A stretch of DNA of 64,000 bases from Malachius bipustulatus (GCA_910589415.1 OU342633.1:56166404-56230403), one strand, 5' to 3'; numbered from the stretch's first letter, positions 12,382-24,207 are shown. Made by a program: numbers and translations. Notes: generated by a model from the sequence alone, not told the origin.

Positions 12382-13070
12382 GGCGTAACAATTAATCTAC
12401 CAATTAAATAATAAAGGCCTTAATTAGTCAATGTAGTAACGAGATACAAAAAACAATAATTCAAAAACAAAGGCAATCGGTAATAATAATAATTATTTAC
12501 TGACGGGCGCAAATAAAATCATTAAAAAAAAAAAACCACCGAGACAACAAAGTACATAAAAGTACCTACCTATGTTCTGACCAATCTATTATGAATAAAT
12601 TTCGATGAGAAGGAATAAATTCGTTACGTAAAAATTCACCCAACCGAGTGAATAAATATTTCTTCTTGAAAGTCAACTAACAAGAAAGAAAATGTTGACG
12701 AACAAAAGGTGATGCTCGCGAGGATAATAATTTCAGCGAGAAATTGCTTGAAACCAGACGAGACCACCGTGCTAGGGCGAACTCGAGCTCGAGCTACACC
12801 ACCACTATCACCACTACGGCAAATACAAAACACTACTGCGTGCGTAAATAAAGGTACCTACGAAAACGAAAACAGAAGCGCAATGCTGCAGATGTCGAGA
12901 AATTGTTTTTCCAAAACTTTCCCTAATTGTTTCTGAAATCAATAGGTATGATTTCAAATGCGATCTTAAAATAAATTACCCATGCAAATCACAAGACAAA
13001 ACACAGATAATTTCTTTTTTTTTTTGACGGTATTAATTTACAAATAATGAGCTGTATGTTAATAGAGCTT
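12382..13070 (-). other. BEL-1 5' leader
   Basis: Non-coding sequence between the primer binding site and the polyprotein start. It presumably holds packaging and translation signals, but none can be identified by eye. Confidence 0.6.
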
Positions 13071-13093
13071 TTCAAATCCGGCTCGAAGGACCA
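13071..13093 (-). other. BEL-1 primer binding site (tRNA-Tyr type)
   Basis: Read in the plus text, ttcaaatccggctcgaagga followed by cca is what I remember as the 3' end of insect tRNA-Tyr. Read on the minus strand it is its complement, five bases from the LTR. This would prime minus-strand DNA synthesis. The tRNA identity is from memory. Confidence 0.75.
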
Positions 13094-13098
13094 TAAAA

Positions 13099-13537
13099 TG
13101 AACGAAGATTGTTCATGAAGCATAAATTTGAACGGATGGGATTATTAATGAATTAATCGACGGGAAGAAAATAACAATGGAAGATGGTTGACCTACCTTT
13201 TTAACGACGTTAGGTGATGAGTCTAAATACCATAACCAGTTGATTGATTAAATTCAACAATAATCTTGTTGTTCGATGTGGTAGACAGCTTCGCACGGGC
13301 CCGGCATGTATTTTCCTGCTTCTGAAGGGGCGAAGACAGGACACGACGAACAGTGAAGATGTTCACAATACGAATATATTTTCACTCCGACCACGGTGAC
13401 GACTCGTTATCTACTTACTGCCGCCCGGTCTCGCGACGGCGACGACACCTGTACCCTTGCGCATAGACGTTATAGGTCGAACCAAAAGGGACGGGGTAAA
13501 AGGAAGGCGGCAAGGATTTAAAAATGAACATGAAACA
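13099..13537 (-). repeat. BEL-1 5' LTR (439 bp)
   Basis: Upstream LTR in element orientation, and the likely promoter of the element. It matches 6562-7000 and is followed by the right target duplication aagat (13538-13542). Confidence 0.95.
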
Positions 13538-14340
13538 AAGATAACTGCAAGTAGTCGTCTGGTACTGCATTTGAGTTAAATCAGAAGAGCCGTTCCAAAA
13601 TGGCGGCCTTTTCAATTTTAGGAAAAATTGATAGATTTTGAACCCCTAATAAATAAGCCAGTTAGAAAAAATCTTTTAAACGAAATTAACATTATTGGAA
13701 GAAAATTATTTGAAATTTGAGTTATAAAATATTGAGTTAAAATATTGCAATAAAATTTGCAATATTTTTATTATTAAAGCCAGTGACGTGGGTAGGAAAA
13801 AAAATTTCTGTAACCGGTTATGAACATATTTTTGAAGGAATTGAACGAAAATTTTTCCACTAGACAACTATATTCTAATAACCCCTAATTCTGAAAAATT
13901 TCAAGAAGCAAATAATAAAAATGGCGGAGATATTAGAATATTTTTACATATTATGTTTATTCCTCTAAAATTTAAAATTTTCGGTTTTCAAAGCTCCCCT
14001 TTCACTTTTTCCGTTCTATAAAAGGTAGTCTAAAAAATAGTATTTTTTAAGTAAAGTTGGCCAGTGGCGGGCATAGGAAATGGGCCAAAATTGTTCAATT
14101 TTGCCAATGATTTTTTTTGTTTTGTTAAATTTAAAAATTCATTCTAAGGCATGCAGGTTTAAAACGAAATGAAATGCAATTGTCAGTAAGCCACTACGCC
14201 AATATCACCTGACTATGTAAAATTTCAGAAAGCCAATTTAACAAGCGGTGAAAATCAAAATTGAATCGCATAAAAATACACTATTTCTGCGATTGATGCG
14301 CAAGAAGGTTTTTTGTTCTGCCGAGCTCTTATTCACTGAT
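13538..14340. repeat. dispersed repeat, right part, split by BEL-1
   Basis: Resumes the repeat interrupted at 6561. The order of blocks (gtctggtactgcatttgag, the aatggcggc block, gccagtggcg and a gcgattgatgcgcaagaagg block near 14297) matches the reverse complement of 23040-23600. It is non-coding. Confidence 0.65.
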
Positions 14341-14950
14341 AAACGTGTGCTTTTATGTTCTAATTTTATTAATAGTTAAATGTTTGTAAGCTAATCAATG
14401 AAACACGACCCGTGTTATTTCTATACAATAATTAGGCACAGCAGACTTTCTACCCATTTTCGCTAATCACTTATTCACAGAAAAATAAAATAGAGTAGCA
14501 TGACATCCTGATAGGTGGCAATTTGCACGTGTAAGAGCAAGAGGTTTGACTATGACGGTTTCATCCCTTCGCTTTACTGGTATGTACATACATACTAGCA
14601 CTACCCTATCCCACACATTTTGTTAATAATCAGTAAATAAGTACGGTCTGACGGCTCTGGGCTTTTGGACTATTATTATTATTTATGAATATGATTTTCG
14701 CTATTATTGTATTGTCTGTAACATTCATTATTGTCACGACTGTCAATCGTTCTCAACCCCATTAACTGGAAGATATAAGGACAGGAACAGGGAATGTTAT
14801 AATAAGAGTGCGGGAGGAAGAAAGTAGGTATATACAACGTGGGAACTGTGGGTGGAGACAATATTATTATTATTATTATTGCGGATTAGCCTGTCTGCCT
14901 GAGTATCAAGTGGTGGTGGTGACAGTTGTCGGGGTCGGGGAATTACTCAC
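14341..14950. other. no recognisable gene; intron or 3' flank of CUB gene
   Basis: AT-rich, with a (TTA)n run at about 14860-14880. It lies downstream of the minus-strand CUB exon, so further exons of that gene would be expected at or beyond this stretch. None was recognised. Confidence 0.45.
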
Positions 14951-15128
14951 TCGGGCGGCGTGCCGCGAAGATTGAAAGCCGTGAAGAGGACCTCGACGCG
15001 CTGACCGGGCCCGGCGAGGAAGGTGTACAGACACTGGCGTCCGTGTCCTCGCGCGTTCATCAGCTCCGGTGCCGAAAACGTGCCGTTCAGAGGGCCTCCG
15101 GGACGGCTCACAAAAGTCTGGTCACATT
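14951..15128 (-). CDS. internal exon encoding part of a CUB domain
   Basis: A 178-bp minus-strand exon bounded by an acceptor (gttacag) at 15129-15130 and a donor (gtgagt) whose GT is at 14949-14950. It encodes a clean peptide with the look of the first half of a CUB domain: CDQTFVSRPGGPLNGTF, then CLYTF with the second cysteine, then RVEVLFTAFNLRG. CUB domains occur in extracellular and membrane proteins that bind ligands or act as receptor auxiliaries (neto and SOL-1 types, tolloids). The GPLNGTF/YTFLAGPGQRVEV pattern reminds me of SOL-1/neto-like proteins, but I cannot fix the gene. Unlike fragments at 41-51 kb, it carries no disruption. The signal-peptide exon at 19.6 kb may be its first exon. 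Confidence 0.75.
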
Positions 15129-15885
15129 CTGTAACATTCGAAAAGCAAATTTTCCCATTTGAATATCTAAAAAAAAATAAATTAGGTATAGGTCGGTACC
15201 GCTTCGCACCTCTTCACGATAATTAAAATAATTGACAACAAATAGTATGACCTGGCCCGGGACCTTCATTTGAACCCGTTTCACGACGTGTGGTATAATA
15301 ATTGAATACTATACTTTATCTACGAACGTACTTGAGTTGTAGAAGTTTTACTTAATTCAGAATAAATGAATTATGTTGAAAACTTTTACGGAATGCAATG
15401 CAGGTACAGGGTAGAGGGATTTATTTCAGGAGGCTAAAAATGAATTTTCATGTTTGGGATTGGATTGTAGGTAAAAGATGCCAACTATATACATTTTTTT
15501 CCGATCGGCTTTTGTTTTGTAGAGAGTATCTCGATCGAGGTTAAGACTTTTGAGAGATATAAGGGTTATCCTAAAAAGGTGTGAATACTTTTAGGGGGTG
15601 ATTTCGTCGCTCATTCTAAGGAAAAAAGTTACCATTAACGCGTGGGTCCGCAAATACACCGTTTTTGAGATACACGGTTGGGGCGTCAAAAAAAAAAAGA
15701 TTATTTTTCCAGTTTTTTTAATGATATCTCGGGAACTCAGGTACTTTCGTACACATCAAATCTTACTATTGATATTAGCTACTTTTTTAATTCCAACGCA
15801 TTTTTTTTCGTACCTATACCATTATCGGTGGAGACTTTGGAGTTGCGTTAGGTATATTACAGTGGGTTAGTGGGATTAACTAACG
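15129..15885. other. intronic sequence with repeat fragments
   Basis: Contains a block around 15590-15800 (ggtccgcaaatacaccg, gagatacacggt) that resembles 33725-34260, an unclassified repeat. No exon was recognised. Confidence 0.45.
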
Positions 15886-16083
15886 GTTTATTAAGCTAAC
15901 GGGCAGATTTCTGTGGCAATTTCCGAAGTTGGTATCGACTCTGTGTGGAAAATAATTCAATTTAGTGATTATCGGCATAAAAGGGATTACAAAAATGTTA
16001 CTATATTAAAAGTTATTTGACGTCGATATTAACTTTAAAAACGGTATCAGAAATCTGCCCGTTAGCTTAATGAGACTTTATAA
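15886..16083. mobile_element. MITE, TTTAT-TAAGCTAACGGGC ends
   Basis: An inverted-repeat element of about 198 bp. The left end reads ttaagctaacgggcagattt and the right end carries the reverse complement. A second member of the family is at 30941-31110. It is non-coding. Confidence 0.75.
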
Positions 16084-16882
16084 TACCCGCACCGTAAAAG
16101 TCTTTTAAATTCTACAAGTAGTGGTCATTTTGAAAGCGTAATTTAAACCGTTAATATTTTCTACAAAAAAAAGGTACTCTTGGTCATAATTGCTGACGTT
16201 GAACCGTTTACGAGAAAAAATATTTACGATGAAAAACACGGTTTGGATGTTTCAAAACATGCGTGTCGGAAAATCATGACATAGTGTCCCTGGATAGGTT
16301 AAACTGCTCTTATAAATGTTAAAAAAATTCTCGATTTTAATTTTTATTTTATTTTTCTGGGATCAGCCCTGCTCGGTTGAAGACTAATTTTTAACATAAA
16401 ATTAGTTTCGAACGATCAAGTATGCATTGGAAATTAAAAAAAAATATTTTTAAGTTTTTTAGTTTGCAAGCGGGGTAATTTTAATTTTAGTTTTTTTTTA
16501 TTAGTTTGTAAGCGGGGTATGTGGTATGTACCTACCAGTCCTGCAAACAGAAAATTTCTATTTTTCTCTGCGGGATTGCAATGCATAGATTATATTTATA
16601 CTGTATACCTATACCTATGGGATGTAATTTGTCTGGTCCTCTGGTCGAATAAATAAAAAAAAGTGTTTAAGTCATTTGAAAAAGTTGTTTAGAATCAACA
16701 TTTAGGTCTCAAAAAATCCACATACCTAAAAGAAAAAAAAAAGATTCTTTCGGTGATTTGAAACTATAATCTACTCTCGAACTGCGTGGCAGCGGCAGCG
16801 GCCTTGCCAACTCCACCAAGCTCCATCCCAAAATTTACAGCGCTCAGAGGCTATACCGGGTGTCCTATATCTATTACATATA
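16084..16882. other. intronic DNA, no gene seen
   Basis: AT-rich, with a short duplicated segment (the phrase gtttgtaagcggggta at about 16500 and a near copy at about 16465). A partial element end, accgggtgtcctatat, lies just before 16883. Confidence 0.4.
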
Positions 16883-17875
16883 CCGGGTGTCCAGTTTAAA
16901 ATGCATGGGTATATTGGAAGCCGTTGGAGATACAGCAGGGTCGGGTAAATTAGAGAAGTTGCACAATTTGATGCTTAATAAGAATTTGATTTTTTTTTTA
17001 TTTATATTTTCAGTCGTTGCTGGAATATCCTGAAAAAACTGAAAATCAAAATTTCCTATTTTACTCATATCTATTTTATTATTGGAAATTGATTAATTAT
17101 TTTTTGTAGGCTTACATAAGACGTTATGAGCTATTCATCTGACGTTTCAAAAAATTTCAAAGCCGACTCGATCCCAGAGTTTTCATAGTCAACTTTCGTT
17201 GTTCTTATGACCGCCATATTATTTTTTTATGTCGTTCGATAAGAAAAAAATAATGGAAACCAAAAACTAATAAACTTCAAAAAATAAATTTCAAAAATTT
17301 TTGTTCTTCTTTTTTTTCTAAAAAAAAATACAACTTTTTAGATCGAATATCATAGAGAAATTAACAACCTATAAGGCAAGCAGTATGACTTCATATTGGC
17401 CTATTTCAGTTAAGAACTATCTGTTTTTCTTTGAAAAAAGAATAAAAATTTTCCAATTTTTTTTTTCCTAAATTTATTAATTTTTGGTTTCCATTATTTT
17501 TTTCTTATCGAACGACATAAAAAAATAATATGGCGGCCATAAGAAAAACGAAAGTTGACTATGAAAACTCTGGGATCTAGTCGGCTGTGAAAATTTTTGA
17601 AACGTCAGATGAATAATAGCTCATAACGGCTTATGTAAGCCTACGAAAAATTATTTATTAATTTCCAATGGCAAGAAATAAGATATGGCAACAATAAGAT
17701 TTCTCGGTTTTTCAGTTTTTTTCAGGAACGGTCACAGATATCTTGCATGTTTTGACGGATTCGAGATGGCCACAAAATAGCGCAACTTTTCTCTAATTTA
17801 AGCAACCCTGTATCTCTTATGGTTTAGGACTTTAGGATATCCCAATACTGGCACCATGAAATTTGCATAACCCTG
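16883..17875. mobile_element. long inverted-repeat element, CCGGGTGTCC ends
   Basis: About 993 bp, with TA at both outer edges (16881-16882 and 17876-17877). Arms of about 400 bp are diverged inverted copies. Paired segments include gtaggcttacataag near 17107 with its complement near 17630, and the block starting ggaaacc/ggtttcc near the centre. The termini are variants of the CAGGGTGT end. Related sequence occurs at 38.2-38.9 and 52.5-52.8 kb. Confidence 0.75.
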
Positions 17876-19530
17876 TAGACCTAACTTAAGTTCGATCGCA
17901 TTTTGAAAATAACAACCATAAAATCACTAAAAAATGTGTATATTTCCTATTATTCATATTATATATCAGAGTATAGAAACACAAATATTATCGTATCACA
18001 ATCAATAAACAATATTATAATAATAACAATAACAATAATAATAATATAAAACCTTAGAAATTATTATTAATAAACGAATTCAACACATCGATACTTAGTT
18101 AGACTACCTACTATAATAATAAATATGGCTAGGTACTTATAGACGAACAGTCGATTGGTTCCTGCACATCATCATAATAACTATTACTGATGATGATGAC
18201 GAATGACGATACTTCTCGCCCTGGTTATAATAATAATAATAATAATAATAATAGTAATGATAACTACTTATGATACGTATAGGTATTGTCGACTTATTGA
18301 TATTAGTTATTGGAACAACAGCAACAGCAACAACAACAACAACAACAACAACATTGAAAACAACAACAAGACTACTAAAAATAATGTCATTGTATAGAGG
18401 TGTACAAAACTACAATAAATCTAATACTGTTATGTACATAATATTATTTACAGTACAATAATATTATTGTTTGATATAAGTATTATTATTAAGCCACTAT
18501 TAATATTATAGGTCGGTTATTATAACACAGATTAATCACTCACTAGTCACTAGTCACTAGTCACTACCTACTATGATGGTGTACTAGGTACCTGCTATGT
18601 CCACTGTATACTGTTGTAGGTATGACCCTCTCCCTCTGGATGGTTGCACGGCGGTTGTTGATGATGTAATCCATTTTTTTTTTTTTTTTTTTTTGTACAA
18701 TGTATCAATGGTCAAATTACTGAAGACTATGAGCCGGCTCGCTACTATAGCTTAACTTCTTTTTTTTTTCTCATCATCATCTTTTCTTTGAGTTACGATA
18801 TTATTTATTTATTATTATTGTAATACATTGTCACGTCTACTTCTTTCTTCTTCTTACATGATGAATATTATGTAGGTAATGTCATCTTGACGTGTCTTCC
18901 TTCGAATTTTGGTAGATAAGCTTGACGCTCACGATGATTTAATATGGCGAGATTTATGACGTCACGTCCATTAACAAACTTTTCTACACACTTAACTAGG
19001 TACCTACACAGGTTTGCTATAATTTACCTATTTACATTACGATGCAATCATTATACCTACAATTTGCAATGATAAATTGCTAGATGGCTATAGTTCTTTA
19101 GTTCTTCGGTGTTCAGTTGGTGTTCAATGCTGTACCTACGTGTACCACCACCACCACCACCCTAATAATATGAGTAATCATAATCGTTATTCTTATACTC
19201 TTGAGACTTAATTGAAAATATGATGAAGTTGGTTATTATTGTTGATGGTTGATGATCAGTATTCTTTGTTGCTTTTGCTCGTTTCTTATTGTCACATTTA
19301 CGGGGGCGTCTTCTCCGACACTAACAGGCACAATATGACATAGTCCATGGTGCTGAAAAACTGGAAGGCTAGGTAAATAGTACCAAAGTCTTCTTATAAC
19401 GCATCCAACTGCTTGAAAACGAACAACTCGCTCTCAACGATGAACGATTTTGACGTAACGCCAGAGATGAGAAAAAAAATGGTGGTCGAAGAGGGACACG
19501 ACCGGTGGTATTGATGGTATCGTATCCTAC
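17876..19530. other. microsatellite-rich intronic DNA
   Basis: Contains (TAA)n at about 18227-18252, (CAA)n at about 18330-18352, actagtc triplication near 18540-18562, poly-T near 18674-18695 and (CCA)n near 19146-19160. No exon was recognised. The stretch lies between the CUB exon and the signal-peptide exon on the minus strand. Confidence 0.55.
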
Positions 19531-19625
19531 GCGCGGGGCTCGCCCACACTCTGCCCAACGACAATGATAATGACAATGAAGACGGCGAGAAGCACGAGGA
19601 GGCAGCAGATCGCAACCGCCACCAT
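19531..19625 (-). CDS. first coding exon: signal peptide
   Basis: A minus-strand ATG in a good context (gattaacATGG) opens a 31-codon frame: MVAVAICCLLVLLAV followed by FIVIIIVVGQSVGEPR. This is a long hydrophobic core with a polar end, as in a secretory signal or signal anchor. The frame runs into a donor-like site (GT at 19529-19530, gtagga) one base before an in-frame stop. The phase at this donor does not fit directly to the CUB exon at 15128, so an intervening exon or another donor is needed if they belong together. Membership in the CUB gene is inferred from strand, order and the need of CUB proteins for a signal peptide. Confidence 0.55.
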
Positions 19626-19639
19626 GTTAATCGTGCAGG

Positions 19640-19990
19640 AGTCGCCGGACCTTATCTGATACTCTGACTGTGAGTGACTGAACGCGTTTTCGTCGACGAG
19701 TTTCGTTTCGAGTGCCCGATCCCCGATGGATATACCGCCGCCTCGCTCCTTGACACGGGAGACGAACTTTATTCTGGAGGGGGGGGGGGGGGAGGACGGG
19801 TATTGATTCCCGGCGCCGTCGCTTCAGACCGACGCCCCCCTCCTCCTCGTCGCCGCGGCCCTCGGCGCCCAATCACGGCGGCTTTCCGTGCATGCACCGA
19901 CAACGACACTATAACCCGTAGAGCCGTCGGGTAATCGCTAACTGCACCGACCGAACCTAACCCTTAACCGTACCCTCTGCCCCCCTCCCC
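19640..19990 (-). promoter_or_regulatory. GC-rich promoter-like block
   Basis: The block is much richer in C, G and CpG than its surroundings. It holds a 15-base G run at about 19777-19791 and lies directly upstream of the minus-strand signal-peptide exon. It is probably the promoter and 5' UTR of that gene. No TATA box or initiator was identified with confidence. Confidence 0.45.
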
Positions 19991-20655
19991 CGAGTAGAAA
20001 TGTTCTAATCATTTTCTGGCCGAGGATAAATTTATTTTGAGAAGCGTCCAGCTGATGAGACACTTGCGCCCGCTTGATGCCACAATAAAAAAGTTATCCT
20101 AACTCTTCACACCCCTTCCACTTCTAGAGAAAATTATGAAGTCATGAAAGTCTCGAATTCTTACAAACCAGAAAACTACTTTTTCTTACGACCACTATAC
20201 AAAACACTACTTTGCGCATCGTTTTTTGTGACATACCTAGTGACAAAAAAACATAGTGACATAAGGCGTAGCCAAAAATCGTTTCCGCGCTGGTTTGATG
20301 TCGTAAGCAATAATAGTGATGGGCGGTAACTGAGAACTCACTGTGACTACAATAATAGTGATTGGTAAAACAGCCGCTTTTTAAACAGTACTAAAAGTTT
20401 CATTGAATAAAAACTTGTCTTGTTATGCTCGTAGGGCTACTTTGTGCACGTGTGCCACACTATACTATTTCCGACGACCACCTGCGAAAATGACACATAA
20501 TATCACTCCAGAGTTGAAAAGTAAAATATCACACAAGGGTGATTATGTATATAAAGTACAAATGTCATTAGGTTTTAGGTTAGGCACTTTTGTTGTGGAT
20601 TTTTAAATACATACAACATAATTTTTACGGGTTTTTATGTATGTAATAAGTTTAA
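19991..20655. other. no recognisable gene
   Basis: AT-rich intergenic sequence. Short open frames here show no domain. Confidence 0.45.
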
Positions 20656-21298
20656 CACGTTCACTGCGGGGGCAATTTTTGACATTTTGTCGATCCGGAC
20701 ATTACCAGACCTCCAGGTCTGGTGGGGCCGGTTATTCATGCGTTACCAGACACCGATGTCCGGTAAAGTACTTTGCATAAAATTACAAAAAAAAAAAAAA
20801 ATGCCTGGTTGTTAGAAATCATATGCCTGATGGCGGTATCTGGTATTATACATCTCACTGCATTTACAGCAACCATCTCACTAGATTTCGTGCATAGTAA
20901 AGTATTTATTGGTATAAATGAAGGAACCTGGGGTTCTACAGTGTTTCTACAGTTTCCTCAATATCTGTTTCTGGTAAAACAGATTACTTCTTATATACTA
21001 ATTGAAGGATTTTTTCACCTCGCGACGTCATTTTTTATATCCAGGTAAGCTTTTACATCACAAAACAAAGTAAATAATGCAAACATGGGATTTCACTATC
21101 GAATTATTCATACCAGACCCCCCGTGTCTGGTAAGGCTTAAAACGGCAAAATTATCTGCGTATATTTGTAATTTTATGCAAAGTACTTTACCGGACATCG
21201 GTGTCTGGTAACGCATGAATAACCGGCCCCACCAGACCTGGAGGTCTGGTAATGTCCGGATCGACAGAATGTCAAAAATTGCCCCCGCAGTGAACGTG
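20656..21298. mobile_element. 643-bp piggyBac-like inverted-repeat element
   Basis: The left end follows TTAA and reads cacgttcactgcgggggc; the right end is its reverse complement. Arms of about 135 bp (20656-20791 and 21169-21298) are almost perfect. Inside the arms sit shorter palindromes such as ccagacctccaggtctgg (20705-20722). TTAA plus a CACGTTCACTGC-like terminus suggests piggyBac. However, the right flank reads tttg rather than ttaa, so the duplication is not preserved. No transposase is encoded; the open frame across the interior looks accidental. Confidence 0.7.
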
Positions 21299-22937
21299 TT
21301 TGATGTAGACCCAAAACAGCAAAATCAAAAAGTTTATAGATATAGTCCAATAAAGTCTAAAAAGTCATACGTATCGATTAAGAATACACATCCTTTTGAT
21401 AGTTCGATTTATTTTGTTTCATATACTTGGTTTTCATAGTAACCGTCCAGTTTGTCTAAACACTCCATCCCGCATAAATAAGTATACGTCAACATTGGTT
21501 TTGAATGAGAATTAAATGCACAACACAGAGGATAGAATGTCATTACGTGAATAAATTTTATGTAGTTGTCAGTGGCTCTCAAACTGACGTAAGCGCTTCA
21601 ATTCCAATGATTGAATGATTTCTTCAATAATTTACGCTCGTTCACAACTTGACAATTAACTGTTTGACATTTTCTGGTGAAATTAAAAATATTAATTCGG
21701 ACGGCTAGTGAGACGTCAAATCTGACTTTTTAAAGTTAATCCTACTATATATGACGTTTTCGAAATATTAATTTCAATTAAAGCACACATTCATGTTCCT
21801 ATGGTGCCAGCCAATCTTATTCTCCCGAGAGCGGCGGGGCCGAACGCTCGGAAGTATACGGAGACCACCGGCCCAAAAATGTCTGTAAGTACTTCTGTTT
21901 GTGATGTGTCTGTGACTTTCTTAGGAAACTCTAGACCCGCCATTTTTCGTCGTAGAAAGTTGAAATTCGGCTCGATCGGAAAATGAGCGGGATCCGTTTA
22001 CCGAGAAGTGTATTTTTTTCGGGAATTTCGTTTTTTTCGGAAACGACCTATGAAACACTCTAGGTGTCTGAAAGTTGTATCGATCGGGTTGAAATTTGTC
22101 AGGACCGAACCTTGGCACCCATAAATACGACCTGTTGAAAATGAGCCGGATCCGAGAATTTTAGGCCCCGTTCAGGGCCGTATTTTTTTTTTGCAACGTC
22201 CCACTTATAGGATTTTTTCTCGGCAACGGTACATCGTGGAGAGATTCTGCTGACACGGTTACTTAGGGAGAGCATAGATAGACGTACAAACTTTGTAGAG
22301 ATCGTTTTTCGAAAAAAAAAATTTCATCTATCTTTTTTCGACGCTCACCTATAATTTTTTTGCATGATTTCGAATTTTTTTCTAATTTTTTTTTATATCT
22401 ATGAGAAATGTAGGAAATTTTGTCTACCTACTTTCATTCAGTATAGGATGGACATCGAAAAAAACGAATCTTTTTTGAGATTTAGGACAAAAAAGATTTT
22501 GAAAAAAAGTGCAAAAATTTGGTTAAAAGATAAAAAAAAACAAAGTTCCGGGCCAAATTTGTGCCAGCAAAAATTTAATAAATTCGTGTTCAGCGGTCCA
22601 AGCGGCCCAAAAATGTAGTGGGTGAGAAAATCAAAACTATATACCTAGCAAAAAAACTTTCCTCTGAGAATTCTAATATGCCTAGCCTATATAATAGGAA
22701 GAAAACCGAAATACTCACCACTGGTGACCTGAAGACATATCGCTTGTAGACAGAGGATTGACAAAACTAAACTTCTCCCTGAGGTGTGTCGAACTGCTTG
22801 GGCCATGTTGTGTCCTGTAAGAGAAACTATGTACAATAATATTATCAAGCACAGATAGATCATCAGATCAGATATTTCTTTTAATCGGAGGTATTTTTAA
22901 CGATTTTTTCATCAAATTTTGCAACAGGGAATACTTA
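21299..22937. repeat. unclassified dispersed repeat and unassigned sequence
   Basis: 21800-22260 is related, in inverted orientation, to 31680-32030. Shared blocks are tttctaggaaactc/gaaagtcacag, the 'cggatccgagaattttaggccc' region and 'gcaacgtccca'. No coding capacity was recognised. The rest is AT-rich with poly-A/T tracts. Confidence 0.45.
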
Positions 22938-24066
22938 CGTGGTGTTTCAGAGATGTAGGGCCAAATTTAAAGGGGTAGTTCCTCGCATAAACATAAGTGG
23001 AAAAATAAATCTCCGCTCAAAATCACGTTTCTTATAATAAAAACCTTCTTGCGCATCAATCGCATAAACAGTGCAGTTTTATGCGATTCAGTTTTGAATA
23101 TTTTCACCGCTTTTTAAATGCATGGGCTGAAATTTTCCATAGTCAGGTCATAGGTATTAAGCTAGCATAGGTAGTGGCTTACTGTGACAATTTCATTTCA
23201 TTTCGTTTGAAAATGTGCCATAAAATGGATTTTTAAATTTAACAAAACAAAAAAATTTGTAAAAATTTATTTTTACTCATTTTTTTTGTTTGCTTCTTGA
23301 AATTGTTGAGAGTTAAGGGTTATTATAGTATAAACCGTCTACTCTGAAAACTTCAGTTCAAGTTCTTCAGGAGTCATTAATGTCATTAAAGGTTATAGAA
23401 ATTTAGTTGCATTAATTCAAATTTCAAATAATTTTCTTCCAATCTTTGGTTTGAAAGCTTTTTTTCTATCTTGCTTATACAGGGGTTAAAAAAATAGCAA
23501 TTTTTCCTAAAATTTTAAAGGCCCTGATTTTCGAACGGCTCTACCGATTTTGCTCAAATGCAACACCAGATCACTCCTTGGGAATATCCTACTCCCATCA
23601 CAAACATTTTAGCCCCCTTAATCTTGATATCTTGAATAATATTGAATGTTGAAGTTACAGGAGCGTTTTTAAAATCGAAATTTCCCGATTTTTGCAGAAT
23701 TTGTTCCAATTAAACGCATTGGGATATTGAATAACGTTTTTGTTTTTGCAATAAGGCCAGTGGCGTAAAAGGTAGGGAAAGAAAGGGGGCCTCAACCCTG
23801 ACTATCTACGCAACTGGAAGACATCTACAAAAACTGAAATAGCCAAATTAAATATCTTTGTTTGCTTTATTTTTAATGCCAAGTTTAATCAAAATCGGTT
23901 TAAATTTACACGAGTTGAAACGAAAAATATTGAATTTTTTTAAAACTCTCTGACACCCTGTATCTCTTAAACGAAACGTAATTTTGAGCTGAAATTTATT
24001 TTTCCCTCTTATATTTATGCGATTAACTGCCACTTAAATTTGGCCCTACATCTCTGAAACACCCTG
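22938..24066. mobile_element. 1.1-kb element with about 100-bp inverted ends
   Basis: The left end reads ggtgtttcagagatgtaggg and the right end carries its complement followed by accctg. TA flanks both (22936-22937 and 24067-24068). The interior is the reverse complement of the repeat split by BEL-1 (5.2-6.6 and 13.5-14.3 kb). It is another CAGGGTGT-end member, with a non-palindromic interior. Confidence 0.75.
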
Positions 24067-24207
24067 TATAACTATACGGACGCAGCTGATTCACTCACAA
24101 CACCGAGTACCGCATGTACACCGAGGAAATCCGCATGCGAATAAGTCAATTCGTCGTAATAACGATATCAGATAATTTATTATTATTCTAGACTAACAGT
24201 CGGTACT

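Larger units (their letters stand above)
6562..13537 (-). mobile_element. BEL-1: complete BEL/Pao LTR retrotransposon
   Basis: A 6976-bp element on the minus strand. It has two 439-bp LTRs that I read as identical, TG...CA LTR ends, a flanking aagat duplication, a tRNA-type primer binding site next to the upstream LTR, a purine-rich tract next to the downstream LTR, and a single intact gag-pol frame. The identical LTRs mean it inserted recently, and nothing visible prevents it from being autonomous. It landed inside an older dispersed repeat. Confidence 0.95.

Noticed and set aside
16883..17875. Considered as a host inverted duplication
   Set aside because: TA flanks and CAGGGTGT-like termini shared with other elements favour a transposon.
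20773..21048. 91-codon open frame inside the piggyBac-like element
   Set aside because: It starts within the inverted arm and ends in the short interior. There is no transposase motif and it is too short.
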